DNA of 64,000 nucleotides. It comes from Rhizobium sp. CB3090. GTDB lineage: Bacteria > Pseudomonadota > Alphaproteobacteria > Rhizobiales > Rhizobiaceae. The position numbers and the translations under genes are program-made. The notes beneath the pieces are model-generated. The model made no database searches. It was not told the origin of the DNA and worked only from the letters and a program-made list of their open reading frames with translations. The DNA is taken from contig NZ_CP121662.1 in assembly GCF_029714285.1 (NCBI RefSeq), positions 124,001-188,000 of the forward strand. Reading direction: 5' to 3'. This document shows positions 41,067-49,840 of the stretch, piece by piece (position 1 is the first letter of the stretch; each line of letters opens with the position of its first letter).

Positions 41067-41989
41067 CGGCCCGCTCCTTCGAGAACGACGGAGTAGATAT
41101 CGGCTGGCGTGACCACCAGCGCAATCGCCAGGCGCAGGCCGACGGCAAGGACGAGCAGGCCGAGCAGGGCGCGCAATTGCTCGCCGCGCAGCTTCTGACC
41201 GACGCGCACGCCGTATTGCGCGCCGACGACGCCCGCCACCATCAGCAGGAAGGCCAGCACGATATCGACGGAATAGTTGGTCGCGGCCTGGACGACGGTC
41301 GTATAGGCGGTGACGAAGATGATCTGGAACAGCGAGGTGCCGACCACGACATTGGTCGGGATGCGCAGCAGGTAGATCATCGCCGGCACCATGATGAAAC
41401 CGCCGCCGACGCCCATGACCGACGTCAGAATGCCGATGCCGAAACCAAGGCCGATCACCGGAATGACGCTCAGATAGATCTTCGATTTCTTGAAACGCAT
41501 CTTCAGCGGCAGGCGATGCACCCAACTGTGATGACCGGGTTTGCGCGGCCTGGTCGGCTCGTTGCGGGCAGCGCGGCGCATCGCATTCAGGCTCTCCCAC
41601 AGCATCAACCCGCCGATCGTGCCGAGAAAGACGACGTAGAGCAGCGAGATGAAGAGATCGAGCTGGCCGATGCGTCTCAGCAGCGAGAAGATCCAGATGC
41701 CGACGGTGGCGCCGGTGAGACCGCCGATCAGCAGCACCGTGCCGAGCTTCATGTCCAGCGTTCCGCGGCGGAAATGCGTGATGGCGCCCGAAATCGACGA
41801 GGCGACGACCTGGTTGGCACCGGTGGCGACGGCGACCACGGGCGGGATGTTGTAGAAGATCAGGAGAGGCGTGATCAGAAAGCCGCCGCCGACGCCGAAC
41901 ATGCCGGAGAGAAACCCAACGGCTGCGCCCATGCCGAGAATAATGAAGATATTCACCGACAGTTCTGCGATCGGCAGATAGATCGTCAC
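41063..41989 (-). CDS. TauE/SafE family (sulfite/organic anion) exporter
   Basis: 308 residues if translation starts at the GTG at 41987-41989 (TIYLPIAELSVNIF follows); the frame extends 11 codons further. About eight helices in two repeats, each with the family GVGGGFLITPLL / GVGGGFIMVPAM motif. TauE/SafE members carry sulfite, sulfoacetate or other small anions. Its stop overlaps the TIGR02186 start by 4 bp. Confidence 0.9.
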   Translation of the reverse strand: MTIYLPIAELSVNIFIILGMGAAVGFLSGMFGVGGGFLITPLLIFYNIPPVVAVATGANQVVASSISGAITHFRRGTLDMKLGTVLLIGGLTGATVGIWIFSLLRRIGQLDLFISLLYVVFLGTIGGLMLWESLNAMRRAARNEPTRPRKPGHHSWVHRLPLKMRFKKSKIYLSVIPVIGLGFGIGILTSVMGVGGGFIMVPAMIYLLRIPTNVVVGTSLFQIIFVTAYTTVVQAATNYSVDIVLAFLLMVAGVVGAQYGVRVGQKLRGEQLRALLGLLVLAVGLRLAIALVVTPADIYSVVLEGAGR

Positions 41990-42326
41990 GGTCTGATCCC
42001 AGTTGCAGGTATCCGAACGCAAATGACCGGATGCCTATGAACAATTTCCCCTTTAAACAGACGATTCTAATCTGAAATGATTGCCAGAGCCTTAGGAAAA
42101 ACCATGGCGTCTTCCAGCGATCGAATTCGTCATTCCACTCTAACGTGGCATTTTCCGCGATTGTGTGACGAATTTCGCCGCAAGGCAAAGCCGGCGTGAA
42201 ACCGTGGGTTATCGCCAGCAATATGCTCAAATCCAATGATGGTCTGATCTGGCCGATGGGCGCCCGCAAGAGCAAAACAGGCTTTCACCGCTGCAGCTTG
42301 ATATCGTGCATTGCGGCGGCGCATGC
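41990..42326. other. Intergenic region upstream of the exporter gene
   Basis: About 340 bp between podJ and the TauE/SafE gene. It should carry the promoter of the exporter and TIGR02186 operon. No convincing small gene, repeat or operator is seen. Confidence 0.45.
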
Positions 42327-42327
42327 C

Positions 42328-42360
42328 CGAAGGCTTCATCGATCCGAAATGAAGCCTTCG
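42328..42360 (-). terminator. podJ terminator hairpin
   Basis: CGAAGGCTTCAT (42328-42339) and ATGAAGCCTTCG (42349-42360) form a perfect 12-bp stem around a 9-base loop, two bases after the podJ stop. There is no T-run behind it on the podJ strand. Confidence 0.65.
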
Positions 42361-42362
42361 AT

Positions 42363-45300
42363 CTATTTGTTGCGTGCCAGAAGCTCCTTGACGACCTGAT
42401 CGGTCACCCGGCCGTCCTGCGGCAGGCCGACCGATTTCTGGAAGTTCTTCAGCGCGGCGACGGTCTTTGCGCCCATATTGCCGTCCGGCGGGCCGGCATC
42501 GAAGCCGTTGTTGTTGAGGATCGCCTGGATGTTGCGGATCGCCTTCTTCATGTCGATCGAGGCGGTGTTGACGCCCTTGCCGGTTGTCCATTCCTCAGGA
42601 ATGGTCGTGCCGTTCGCCTTGGCATCGAGCGGCTGCGCTTTCCAAAGGTCGACCTTGGCGCGGGCGCTTTCGAGTTCGTCCTGCTTCATGGCGTTCGCTA
42701 CTTCGTCACGCTTCTGCGAGGCGTCCTTGTCGCCACCCTTGGCGGCGATTGCGAACCATTTGTAGGATTCCTGCAAATCCTGCTTCACGCCATTACCACG
42801 CGCATAGAGGATGGCGAGGTTGAACTGGCTGTCGGACACGCCGAGATTGGCCGCCTTGGTGAACCAGTCCGCCGCGGTCGGATAGTCCTGCGGACCGGCT
42901 GCACCCGAAGCGTAAAGGACGGCAAGGTTGTGCATGGCGCTGGCATTGCCCTGATTGGCGGCCTGCTCGTAATATTGTTTGGCCTTGGCGAGATCGCGCT
43001 CGAGGCCATTGCCCTTCTCGTACATGCTGGCGAGCCGGTACTGCGCCGGTGCGTAACCCTTGTCTGCGGAAAGCTGATACCAGTTTGCCGCCTGCTTGAG
43101 ATCGGCCGCGACACCGCGGCCATCCGTATAGCGCACGCCGATTTCGAACAGAGCGACAGGGTCGCCGGACTTGGCGGCGGCAACGAGCGTCGGCGGCTGG
43201 ATGCCGTCAGGAACGGTGATAGCGGCAGCCGGCGCAGATGCCTGCGCCGCAGCGGGTGCGGGGGCCGTCGTGGCATTGGCGGGCACGAAGGCAGCGGTTT
43301 GCTGAGCGGGCGTGGCGCTGCCGGCCGGCGTCAAGGTTTCGCTGGCCGGGTTGCCGTCGAGGGGGGCAGCGGCCGTCAGGTGATCACTCGTCGGCGCCAT
43401 GGCCGTATTTGCCGGCGCTGCGGAGGGTTGGGCCGCGCCTCCAGCATCGGCGGCCTGGGCCTGTGTCGCTGCCTGCGTGGCAGGCGCATTCGCCGCCGCC
43501 TGAGCTCCCGATGCCGGCATTTGAGCCGCATTGGCGGCGCCGGTCGTCGCGGCACTTTCGGCAGCCGAGGTGAGCACAGAGACTTCAGCCGGCGGCGGCG
43601 CTTTCTGGCCGCGCGTCAGCGTGTTGACCAGCGGGAAGGCCATGATGGCGAGCAGGGCCGCGCCGACGGCGAGTAGGATCGGCCGGCGGAAGCGCGAGAA
43701 TGCGCCGCGCTTCTTGTCGCCGCTCTTAGAAGCAGGAACCGAGCGCTGTGTCTGATCCACTTCCATCGCGGCCGCCTGCGCGGCGCGGCGGGCAGCGGCG
43801 ATATAATCGGCGCGCTCGTTTTCGCTCGGCTGCTTGACAGTGCCGTTGCGCGCGGCATTCTGGCTGGCACGCACGCGTTCCAGGATCTTCTTGATATCGG
43901 GTGCGCCGGAGCCCGGCTCAAGCAGCTCATTCGCTTCCTCGGCTGGCATCATGTCTACCGGATCGATCGACGGCGCCTGCTCGATGACAGGCCGATCGGG
44001 CAGGAAGATGGGCTCGGCCTTCTCAGGCATGAAGAAACGTCTGCCGAGGGTGGCGAGCAGGCTGGATTTCGCCCCTTCCTTCTTCGCTGCGGCCTTGATC
44101 TCCGCCTTGGTAACGGCTTCCACCGCTTGCGCGACGGCGACTTCCGGCGATGCCTCAGATTCGGCAGGGGCAACGGTGCGGATGACCGGTCCGGCCTTGT
44201 GCGGTGCGGCCAAAGGCGGTTTCACCGCCGCCGTGTCGGCCGCGGCGAAAGCGTCGCTCTCGAATTTTGCGGCAGGCATGGCGGGTGCCGGCTGGCGATG
44301 TTCCATGTGGTCCAGCCGATCGGCGATCTGCAGCAATGTGCCGTGCAGTGCCTCGAAAGTGCGGTGCGTGCGCTCATCGCTGCTGCGGCTGAGGTCTTCG
44401 AGGTGGCGAAGGTCTTCCGCAAGCGCGGTCATTGCCGACATGTCGGCGGCGGTCCCGCCATGACCGAGCATGCCTTCGCGGGAATAGGCCTCGACAACCG
44501 CTTCCGCCGCATGGCGGGCAGCCTCGATGATATATTCGTCATTGGTCGCCATATAATCTTCGATCGCACTCATGCGGCGGTCGAGATCGGCAGGAATATG
44601 GTCGGCGACGGCGCGCGGCTCGTTCATCAGCAGCGTCGAGAGATGGGCGATTTGTTCTTCGAGATTGCGCAGCGACTGCGTATCGGTCGGCGGTGCTGCG
44701 GTGCTCGCCTCCAGCCGCATGGCGATATCGGAAAGACGGCCTTCCAGCCGGCGGACGGCGCCGTCGTCGAGGTTTGCGGCCGGATGCGGCGGATGGAAAT
44801 CCATTTCGTCGATGCGCCGCGCCAGATAATCCAGCCGCTCGGCGAGCGCATGGTCGATCGAGCCCTGTTCCAGCGCATCGATCTTGCGGGAGATATCGGC
44901 GAGATGGTTGACGAGTTCCGGCTGCGGAGCCGCTTTTTGTGAGCGCTCCATCAGATAGGAGAGCTGATCCAGGCGTTCTTCCAGCCGCGCGGTCGCCTTG
45001 GCATTGCCGAGTTCGTCGATACGCATCGCCAGCGCTTCGAGACGCCCGGAAAGATCGTCCGCCGGCTGACGCCGCGCCGCATCGCGGCTCATCATGTCGA
45101 TCTGGTCGGCGAGGCCGCTGATGCGGCCTTCGAGCCGCTGCATCGCTTGATCCTGCGGCTGTATCATGCCGCCGAAGCTTTCCACAGCGGTAGCGATCGA
45201 CAGCAGCTTGTTTTCCAGCGCATGCACGGCGGGGCTGTCGCTCATGCCGCCCAGATGCTGCTTGATATCGTCCAGGCGGTAGGCGAGGGACACCAGCTCG

Positions 45301-46100
45301 TCCTGCAGACCGTTCGTATCGATCGCCTGCACCTGGCGTTCGACATGGTGCAGCGAATCCTCGCGCGCGAGCCCGTCCATCAGCGAGCGCAGCTCTTCGA
45401 ACTCCGCCTTCAGGCCGGCAGTCTCTGGTTGGCCGGCAAGCTGACTGATGCTGTCGGCAAGCCGCGCCATGTCCTCGCGTACGTCGGCGGCGAAATGCTT
45501 GTCCTCGGCATTGTCGCGGATGTCGCGGATTTCGGCGCGCAACGCGCTGACTTCGCGGGTGATGCTCTCGGCGATATCGCGTTTCAGGTCTTGCCGCAGG
45601 TTGACCAGCGCCTGGGCGATATCGACCGAGCTTTCCGGAGCGGAGCGCAGCGCCGAAGGCAGAGGCTGCCGCGAAGCCGGATTTTCGCCAAGCCGTCCGC
45701 CAAGCGGCAGCCGCTCGGTAACCGGAGCTTCCTCCCGACGAGCGTGCAGGCGCTCGCGGCTTGCCTCGAGCGCGCGCTGGCGCTGGCGGATTTCGGCAAG
45801 CGGGTCGGGCCGCAAGTCAGTTTCCGCACGTTCGGCGCGGAGGGGACGTTCATAGGGGCGTCCAGCATAGGCATCGCGCTCGGTGCGTGGCGTGCGGTCG
45901 GAAAGAGGAGCGCGCTCCGGCACCGGCGTCCGCTCGGGGGCCGCGGCATAACCGTTTGCCACACGCTGGCGCGTGTCCCGGGCGGCAGCCGTGCCCATCA
46001 GGCCTTCGATGCGCGCTTCCAGCCCCTCGATGGTGCGGCTTAGCGCATCCAGCGACGTCCAGTCGCCCGTGCCGGTAGGATTTGATCGCGATCCGCTCAT
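42363..46100 (-). CDS. podJ: PodJ-type polarity protein (coiled coils, Sel1 repeats, peptidoglycan-binding)
   Basis: 1245 residues from the ATG at 46098-46100 (SGSRSNPTGTGDWTSLD follows). Cytoplasmic ~1-800: long helical, coiled-coil stretches rich in Glu/Arg/Ala, with repeated LEGR/LE-RLD units. One membrane helix at ~803-826 (ILLAVGAALLAIMAFPLV). Periplasmic: Ala/Pro-rich linker, four Sel1-like repeats (~973-1133; AAANWYQLSADKGYAPAQYRLA type) and a C-terminal peptidoglycan-binding domain (~1170-1245; IQAILNNNGFDAGPPDG). The same order is seen in Caulobacter and Agrobacterium PodJ, a polar organiser needed for correct pole maturation and division. Confidence 0.88.
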   Translation of the reverse strand: MSGSRSNPTGTGDWTSLDALSRTIEGLEARIEGLMGTAAARDTRQRVANGYAAAPERTPVPERAPLSDRTPRTERDAYAGRPYERPLRAERAETDLRPDPLAEIRQRQRALEASRERLHARREEAPVTERLPLGGRLGENPASRQPLPSALRSAPESSVDIAQALVNLRQDLKRDIAESITREVSALRAEIRDIRDNAEDKHFAADVREDMARLADSISQLAGQPETAGLKAEFEELRSLMDGLAREDSLHHVERQVQAIDTNGLQDELVSLAYRLDDIKQHLGGMSDSPAVHALENKLLSIATAVESFGGMIQPQDQAMQRLEGRISGLADQIDMMSRDAARRQPADDLSGRLEALAMRIDELGNAKATARLEERLDQLSYLMERSQKAAPQPELVNHLADISRKIDALEQGSIDHALAERLDYLARRIDEMDFHPPHPAANLDDGAVRRLEGRLSDIAMRLEASTAAPPTDTQSLRNLEEQIAHLSTLLMNEPRAVADHIPADLDRRMSAIEDYMATNDEYIIEAARHAAEAVVEAYSREGMLGHGGTAADMSAMTALAEDLRHLEDLSRSSDERTHRTFEALHGTLLQIADRLDHMEHRQPAPAMPAAKFESDAFAAADTAAVKPPLAAPHKAGPVIRTVAPAESEASPEVAVAQAVEAVTKAEIKAAAKKEGAKSSLLATLGRRFFMPEKAEPIFLPDRPVIEQAPSIDPVDMMPAEEANELLEPGSGAPDIKKILERVRASQNAARNGTVKQPSENERADYIAAARRAAQAAAMEVDQTQRSVPASKSGDKKRGAFSRFRRPILLAVGAALLAIMAFPLVNTLTRGQKAPPPAEVSVLTSAAESAATTGAANAAQMPASGAQAAANAPATQAATQAQAADAGGAAQPSAAPANTAMAPTSDHLTAAAPLDGNPASETLTPAGSATPAQQTAAFVPANATTAPAPAAAQASAPAAAITVPDGIQPPTLVAAAKSGDPVALFEIGVRYTDGRGVAADLKQAANWYQLSADKGYAPAQYRLASMYEKGNGLERDLAKAKQYYEQAANQGNASAMHNLAVLYASGAAGPQDYPTAADWFTKAANLGVSDSQFNLAILYARGNGVKQDLQESYKWFAIAAKGGDKDASQKRDEVANAMKQDELESARAKVDLWKAQPLDAKANGTTIPEEWTTGKGVNTASIDMKKAIRNIQAILNNNGFDAGPPDGNMGAKTVAALKNFQKSVGLPQDGRVTDQVVKELLARNK

Positions 46101-46426
46101 CTTCTTGCTCGCTTCGACATATGGACCACTCAAAGGCCATCTTCGCTTGTGGGAAGGCAGCTTCGCGGGTTCGCGCAGACCGCATCCCACCGTTCGGAAA
46201 GAAATAGTTTATTAGGCTTTCCTCAGGCTGAACCGCGAAACAGCGCTCCATCAAGCTAAAGATGAAAGAAACGCGAAGCATCGCTGCTCATCCCGCACAA
46301 TTCACGAAACGTAGTAAACAACCCGTTAAGTTTTGCCGAAATCTTAACCTTTTATTTTGGTCTTGTTGTTGAATATGCTTATGTTCTTATGAATTTGGTG
46401 CGGCTGCCCCTGGTGAGGTCGGTGCT

Positions 46427-46438
46427 ATTGACGTCAAT
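46427..46438. promoter_or_regulatory. 12-bp palindrome upstream of the fad operon
   Basis: ATTGACGTCAAT is a perfect palindrome, 180 bp upstream of the acyl-CoA dehydrogenase start. It shares TTGACGT/ACGTCAA with the inverted repeat at 46532-46553 and may be a second site for the same regulator. Confidence 0.5.
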
Positions 46439-46531
46439 GTTCAGCCGCCAGGCCCCCACGCAAACTTTCGCCTAATCGCTCTCGCCCCTTTGCCCGCTAC
46501 CCTACCTAAAAATTCGCTTCGTCGCGCAAAT

Positions 46532-46553
46532 TTGACGTTTACGCAAACGTCAA
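46532..46553. promoter_or_regulatory. Inverted repeat operator candidate of the fad operon
   Basis: TTGACGTTT and AAACGTCAA are perfect 9-bp arms around ACGC, 65 bp before the start codon. ACGTNNACGNNNACGT-type palindromes are known for regulators of acyl-CoA breakdown (TetR or MerR families); which one acts here cannot be told. Confidence 0.7.
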
Positions 46554-46617
46554 TATTTTGTAAGGCTAGTGAAAGGCCGGAATGCGAGTCCGGTGGCGAA
46601 TTGGAGGAATTCGAAAG

Positions 46618-48414
46618 ATGCCAGTCTACAAGGCCCCGGTGAACGATACGCTTTTCGTCCTGAACGATGTGCTCGGACTGGAACGCTACAACTATCTGCC
46701 GGGTTTTGCCGAGGCCAGTCCCGACATGATCGAGGCGATCGTCGGCGAGGCGGCCAAGCTGTCGGAAGAAGTGCTTTTTCCGCTGAATTATTCCGGCGAT
46801 CAAGAAGGCTGCGTGCGCCACGATGACGGCACGGTCTCGACGCCGAAGGGCTTCAAGGAGGCTTACCGTGCCTATTACGAGGGCAGTTGGCTGGGACTGG
46901 CGGTGCCGGAAGAATTCGGAGGGCAGGGGCTGCCCTACACGCTGCATTGCGCTGTCGGCGAATATACTTCCGCCGCCAATATGTCGCTGATGATGTATCC
47001 GGGCCTGACGCAGGGCGCGATCGCTGCCATTGTCGTGCATGGTTCCGAGGAGCAGAAGCGGACCTATCTGCCGAAAATGGTCGAAGGCACCTGGTCGGGC
47101 ACCATGAACCTCACCGAGCCGCATTGCGGCACCGATCTCGGTCTGCTGCGCACCAAGGCGGTTCCGCAGGCCGATGGCAGCTACAAAATCTCCGGTCAGA
47201 AGATCTTCATCTCCGCCGGCGAACACGACATGACGGACAATATCGTGCATCTGGTGCTCGCCCGTATCGAGGGCGCGCCTGAGGGTACCAAGGGTATTTC
47301 GCTGTTCATCGTGCCGAAATTTATGGTTGGGCCGGATGGTTCGCCAGGTTCGCGCAACGCGGTCTCCTGCGGCGCGATCGAGCGCAAGATGGGCATTCAC
47401 GGCAACGCCACCTGCGTCATGAACTACGACGAGGCGACCGGCTTCCTGATCGGCGCCGAGAACAAGGGCCTCAACGCCATGTTCGTGATGATGAACGAGG
47501 CGCGCCTCGGTGTCGGCCTGCAGGGTCTGTCGGTTGCCGAAATCGCCTATCAAAATGCCGTCGCCTATGCCCGCGAACGCATTCAGGGCCGCTCGCTTTC
47601 CGGCCCGAAGGCGCCGGACAAGAGGGCGGACCCGATCATCGTTCATCCCGATATCCGCCGCTCGCTGATGACCATCCGTGCCTTTAACGAGGCCGGCCGC
47701 GCCTTCCTGCTGTGGACGGCGCTGAAGTCCGATATTGCCCATCGCTCGCCGGACGAGAAGGAGCGTCAGGCGGCCGATGATATCCTTGGCCTGGCAACGC
47801 CGATCCTGAAGGGCGTCATGACCGACAAGGGCTTCGAGCATGCCGTCATGGCGCAGCAGGTTTTCGGCGGCCACGGCTATATCGAAGAGCATGGCATGAG
47901 CCAGTATGTTCGCGATGCCCGCATCACCATGATCTACGAAGGCGCCAACGGTATTCAGGCACTCGATCTGGTCGGGCGTAAATTGGCGCTGAACGGCGGC
48001 CGTGCTGTCATGGCGTTGTTCAAGGAGATCGGTGATTTCTGCGAAGAACATCGCAACGACGATGAGATGGCCTTCTTCACCAAGCATCTGAAGAAGGGCT
48101 TGAACGACGTGCAGGCCGCGACCATGTGGTTCATGCAGAACGCCATGGCGAAGCCCGACAATGCCGGCGCCGGCTCCACGGATTACATGCATCTCTTCGG
48201 CCTCGTCGTCCTCGGCTACATGTGGACGAAGATGGCGAAGGCCGCGCAAGCCGGTCTCGCCGGCGGCGACAGCGCCCGCGCGGATTATCTGAAGAGCAAG
48301 CTTGTCACGGCGCGGTTCTACATGGAGCGCATCATGCCGGAAACGGCACTGCGCAAGGCCCGCATCGAAACCGGCGCGGATACGATGATGGAACTGGCGG
48401 CGGAAGCGTTTTGA
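46618..48414 (+). CDS. Acyl-CoA dehydrogenase
   Basis: 598 residues from the ATG at 46618, with GGAGGAATTC upstream. FAD enzyme that introduces the first double bond of beta-oxidation. Features: N-terminal helical domain, FAD/substrate segment [35 protein letters not shown], and the C-terminal FAD pocket [14 protein letters not shown]. The likely catalytic base is Glu441 ([10 protein letters not shown]). An extra C-terminal helical domain places it in the long-form class seen in proteobacterial fad operons. It is followed by thiolase and the multifunctional beta-oxidation protein, making a complete cycle. Confidence 0.93.
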   Translation: MPVYKAPVNDTLFVLNDVLGLERYNYLPGFAEASPDMIEAIVGEAAKLSEEVLFPLNYSGDQEGCVRHDDGTVSTPKGFKEAYRAYYEGSWLGLAVPEEFGGQGLPYTLHCAVGEYTSAANMSLMMYPGLTQGAIAAIVVHGSEEQKRTYLPKMVEGTWSGTMNLTEPHCGTDLGLLRTKAVPQADGSYKISGQKIFISAGEHDMTDNIVHLVLARIEGAPEGTKGISLFIVPKFMVGPDGSPGSRNAVSCGAIERKMGIHGNATCVMNYDEATGFLIGAENKGLNAMFVMMNEARLGVGLQGLSVAEIAYQNAVAYARERIQGRSLSGPKAPDKRADPIIVHPDIRRSLMTIRAFNEAGRAFLLWTALKSDIAHRSPDEKERQAADDILGLATPILKGVMTDKGFEHAVMAQQVFGGHGYIEEHGMSQYVRDARITMIYEGANGIQALDLVGRKLALNGGRAVMALFKEIGDFCEEHRNDDEMAFFTKHLKKGLNDVQAATMWFMQNAMAKPDNAGAGSTDYMHLFGLVVLGYMWTKMAKAAQAGLAGGDSARADYLKSKLVTARFYMERIMPETALRKARIETGADTMMELAAEAF

Positions 48415-48421
48415 CGAAAAT

Positions 48422-48574
48422 CCCCTTCTCCCTAGCGGGGAGAAGGTGCCCGCCCTTCGATCAACTCAGGGGGCGGATGAGGGGGGCTTGAGCGACGAGC
48501 GAAAGGCAGCCTTACGGTGCAACGCCCCTCAACCTGCGCTAACGCGCATCCTTCTCCCCGCCGGGGAGAAGGTG
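48422..48574. repeat. Intergenic palindromic element, CTTCTCCCC family, copy 3
   Basis: Left arm CTTCTCCCTAGCGGGGAGAAGG, in parts, right arm CAACGCCCCTCAACC...ATCCTTCTCCCCGCCGGGGAGAAGGTG. The outer arms pair around GGGGGCGGATGAGGG and GAGCGACGAGCG. It lies inside the fad operon, between the dehydrogenase and thiolase genes. Confidence 0.85.
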
Positions 48575-48617
48575 GGTATGAATACAACGGCGGCTTGCCG
48601 CCGCAGGGAGATGAGAC

Positions 48618-49826
48618 ATGACCAAGGTTTTCATTTACGACCATGTGCGCACGCCGCGCGGGCGTGGCAAGAAGGACGGGGCGCTGCATGAAGTGCCCTC
48701 CGTCCGCCTTGCCGCCAAGACGCTGGAGGCGATCCGCGATCGCAACGGGCTCGATACGAAGACGGTCGACGACATCATCATGGGCTGCGTCGATCCGGTG
48801 ATGGATGCCGGCGCAGTCATTCCGAAGGCTGCCGCCTTCGAAGCGGGTTATTCGACCACGGCACCCGGCATGCAGATCTCGCGCTTCTGCGCCTCGGGTC
48901 TCGATGCCGTGAATTTCGGCGCGGCCAAGATCGCGCAGGGAGCCGATGACATCGTCATCGCCGGTGGCGTCGAGAGCATGTCGCGCGTCGGGCTTGGCAT
49001 GTCCGGCGGTGCCTGGTTCATGGATCCCTCGGTGAACTTTCCGGCCTATTTTATGCCGCAGGGGGTGTCGGCCGATCTGATCGCCACCAAATACGGCTTC
49101 TCCCGCGATGATGTAGATGCCTATGCCGTGGAGAGCCAGAAGCGGGCGGCCAACGCCTGGGAAAAGGGCTATTTCAAGAATTCCGTCGTGCCGGTGAAGG
49201 ATATCAACGGCCTGACCATCCTCGACAGGGATGAGCATATGCGTCCCGGCACTGACATGCAGGCGCTGGCTTCGCTCAATCCATCCTTCCAGATGCCTGG
49301 CGAAATGGGCGGCTTCGAAGCCGTCGCCATTCAGGCCCATCCCGAAATCGAACGCATCAACTATGTGCATCACGCCGGCAATTCCTCCGGCATCGTCGAT
49401 GGCGCCGCCGCCGTTCTGCTCGGCTCCAAGGCTGGCGGCGAGAGCATGGGGCTGAAGCCGCGTGGCCGTATCAAGGCTTTTGCCAATATCGGCTCCGACC
49501 CGGCGCTGATGCTGACCGGTCCGGTCGACGTGACCGAAAAGCTCCTGAAGCGCACCGGCATGAAGCTCGCCGACATCGATCTTTTCGAGCTCAACGAAGC
49601 CTTCGCCGCCGTTGTGCTGCGCTACATGCAGGCTTTCGATATCGGCCACGACAAGATCAACGTCAACGGCGGCGCGATCGCCATGGGCCATCCGCTTGGC
49701 GCCACCGGCGCGATGATCCTCGGCACGGTGCTGGACGAGCTGGAGCGGCGCGATCTCAGTACGGCACTGGTGACACTCTGCATCGGCGCCGGCATGGGTA
49801 CGGCCACGATCGTCGAACGCGTCTGA
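48618..49826 (+). CDS. Acetyl-CoA C-acyltransferase (thiolase, FadA type)
   Basis: 402 residues. Cleaves 3-ketoacyl-CoA with CoA to acetyl-CoA and a shortened acyl-CoA. Catalytic Cys91 (RFCASGL), His358 (GHPLGATGA) and Cys388 (CIGAGMG) are all present, and the NEAFA motif (NEAFAAVVL) is intact. AGGGAG precedes the ATG. It lies between the acyl-CoA dehydrogenase and the FadB-type gene. Confidence 0.94.
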   Translation: MTKVFIYDHVRTPRGRGKKDGALHEVPSVRLAAKTLEAIRDRNGLDTKTVDDIIMGCVDPVMDAGAVIPKAAAFEAGYSTTAPGMQISRFCASGLDAVNFGAAKIAQGADDIVIAGGVESMSRVGLGMSGGAWFMDPSVNFPAYFMPQGVSADLIATKYGFSRDDVDAYAVESQKRAANAWEKGYFKNSVVPVKDINGLTILDRDEHMRPGTDMQALASLNPSFQMPGEMGGFEAVAIQAHPEIERINYVHHAGNSSGIVDGAAAVLLGSKAGGESMGLKPRGRIKAFANIGSDPALMLTGPVDVTEKLLKRTGMKLADIDLFELNEAFAAVVLRYMQAFDIGHDKINVNGGAIAMGHPLGATGAMILGTVLDELERRDLSTALVTLCIGAGMGTATIVERV

Positions 49827-49840
49827 GGGGAGCGGAAACA

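Larger units (their letters stand above)
46101..46617. other. podJ / fad operon divergent regulatory region
   Basis: 517 bp without a gene. It contains the perfect palindrome ATTGACGTCAAT (46427-46438) and the inverted repeat at 46532-46553, both sharing TTGACGT. The podJ side has TTAAG and TTAACC half-sites (46325-46347) too far apart for a CtrA box. Confidence 0.65.

Noticed and set aside
40257..42275. A single 672-codon minus-strand frame spanning two genes
   Set aside because: Only its last 269 codons (TIGR02186 protein) are real. The upstream part is out of frame with the TauE/SafE gene, which has the true membrane-protein pattern.
46325..46347. TTAAG...TTAACC upstream of podJ as a CtrA box
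   Set aside because: The half-sites are about 13 bp apart rather than 7, and the bases at the correct distance do not match TTAA.
46441..48249. A 602-codon minus-strand frame opposite the acyl-CoA dehydrogenase
   Set aside because: Antisense shadow; composition is that of mirrored GC-rich codons and the + strand has intact FAD and catalytic motifs.
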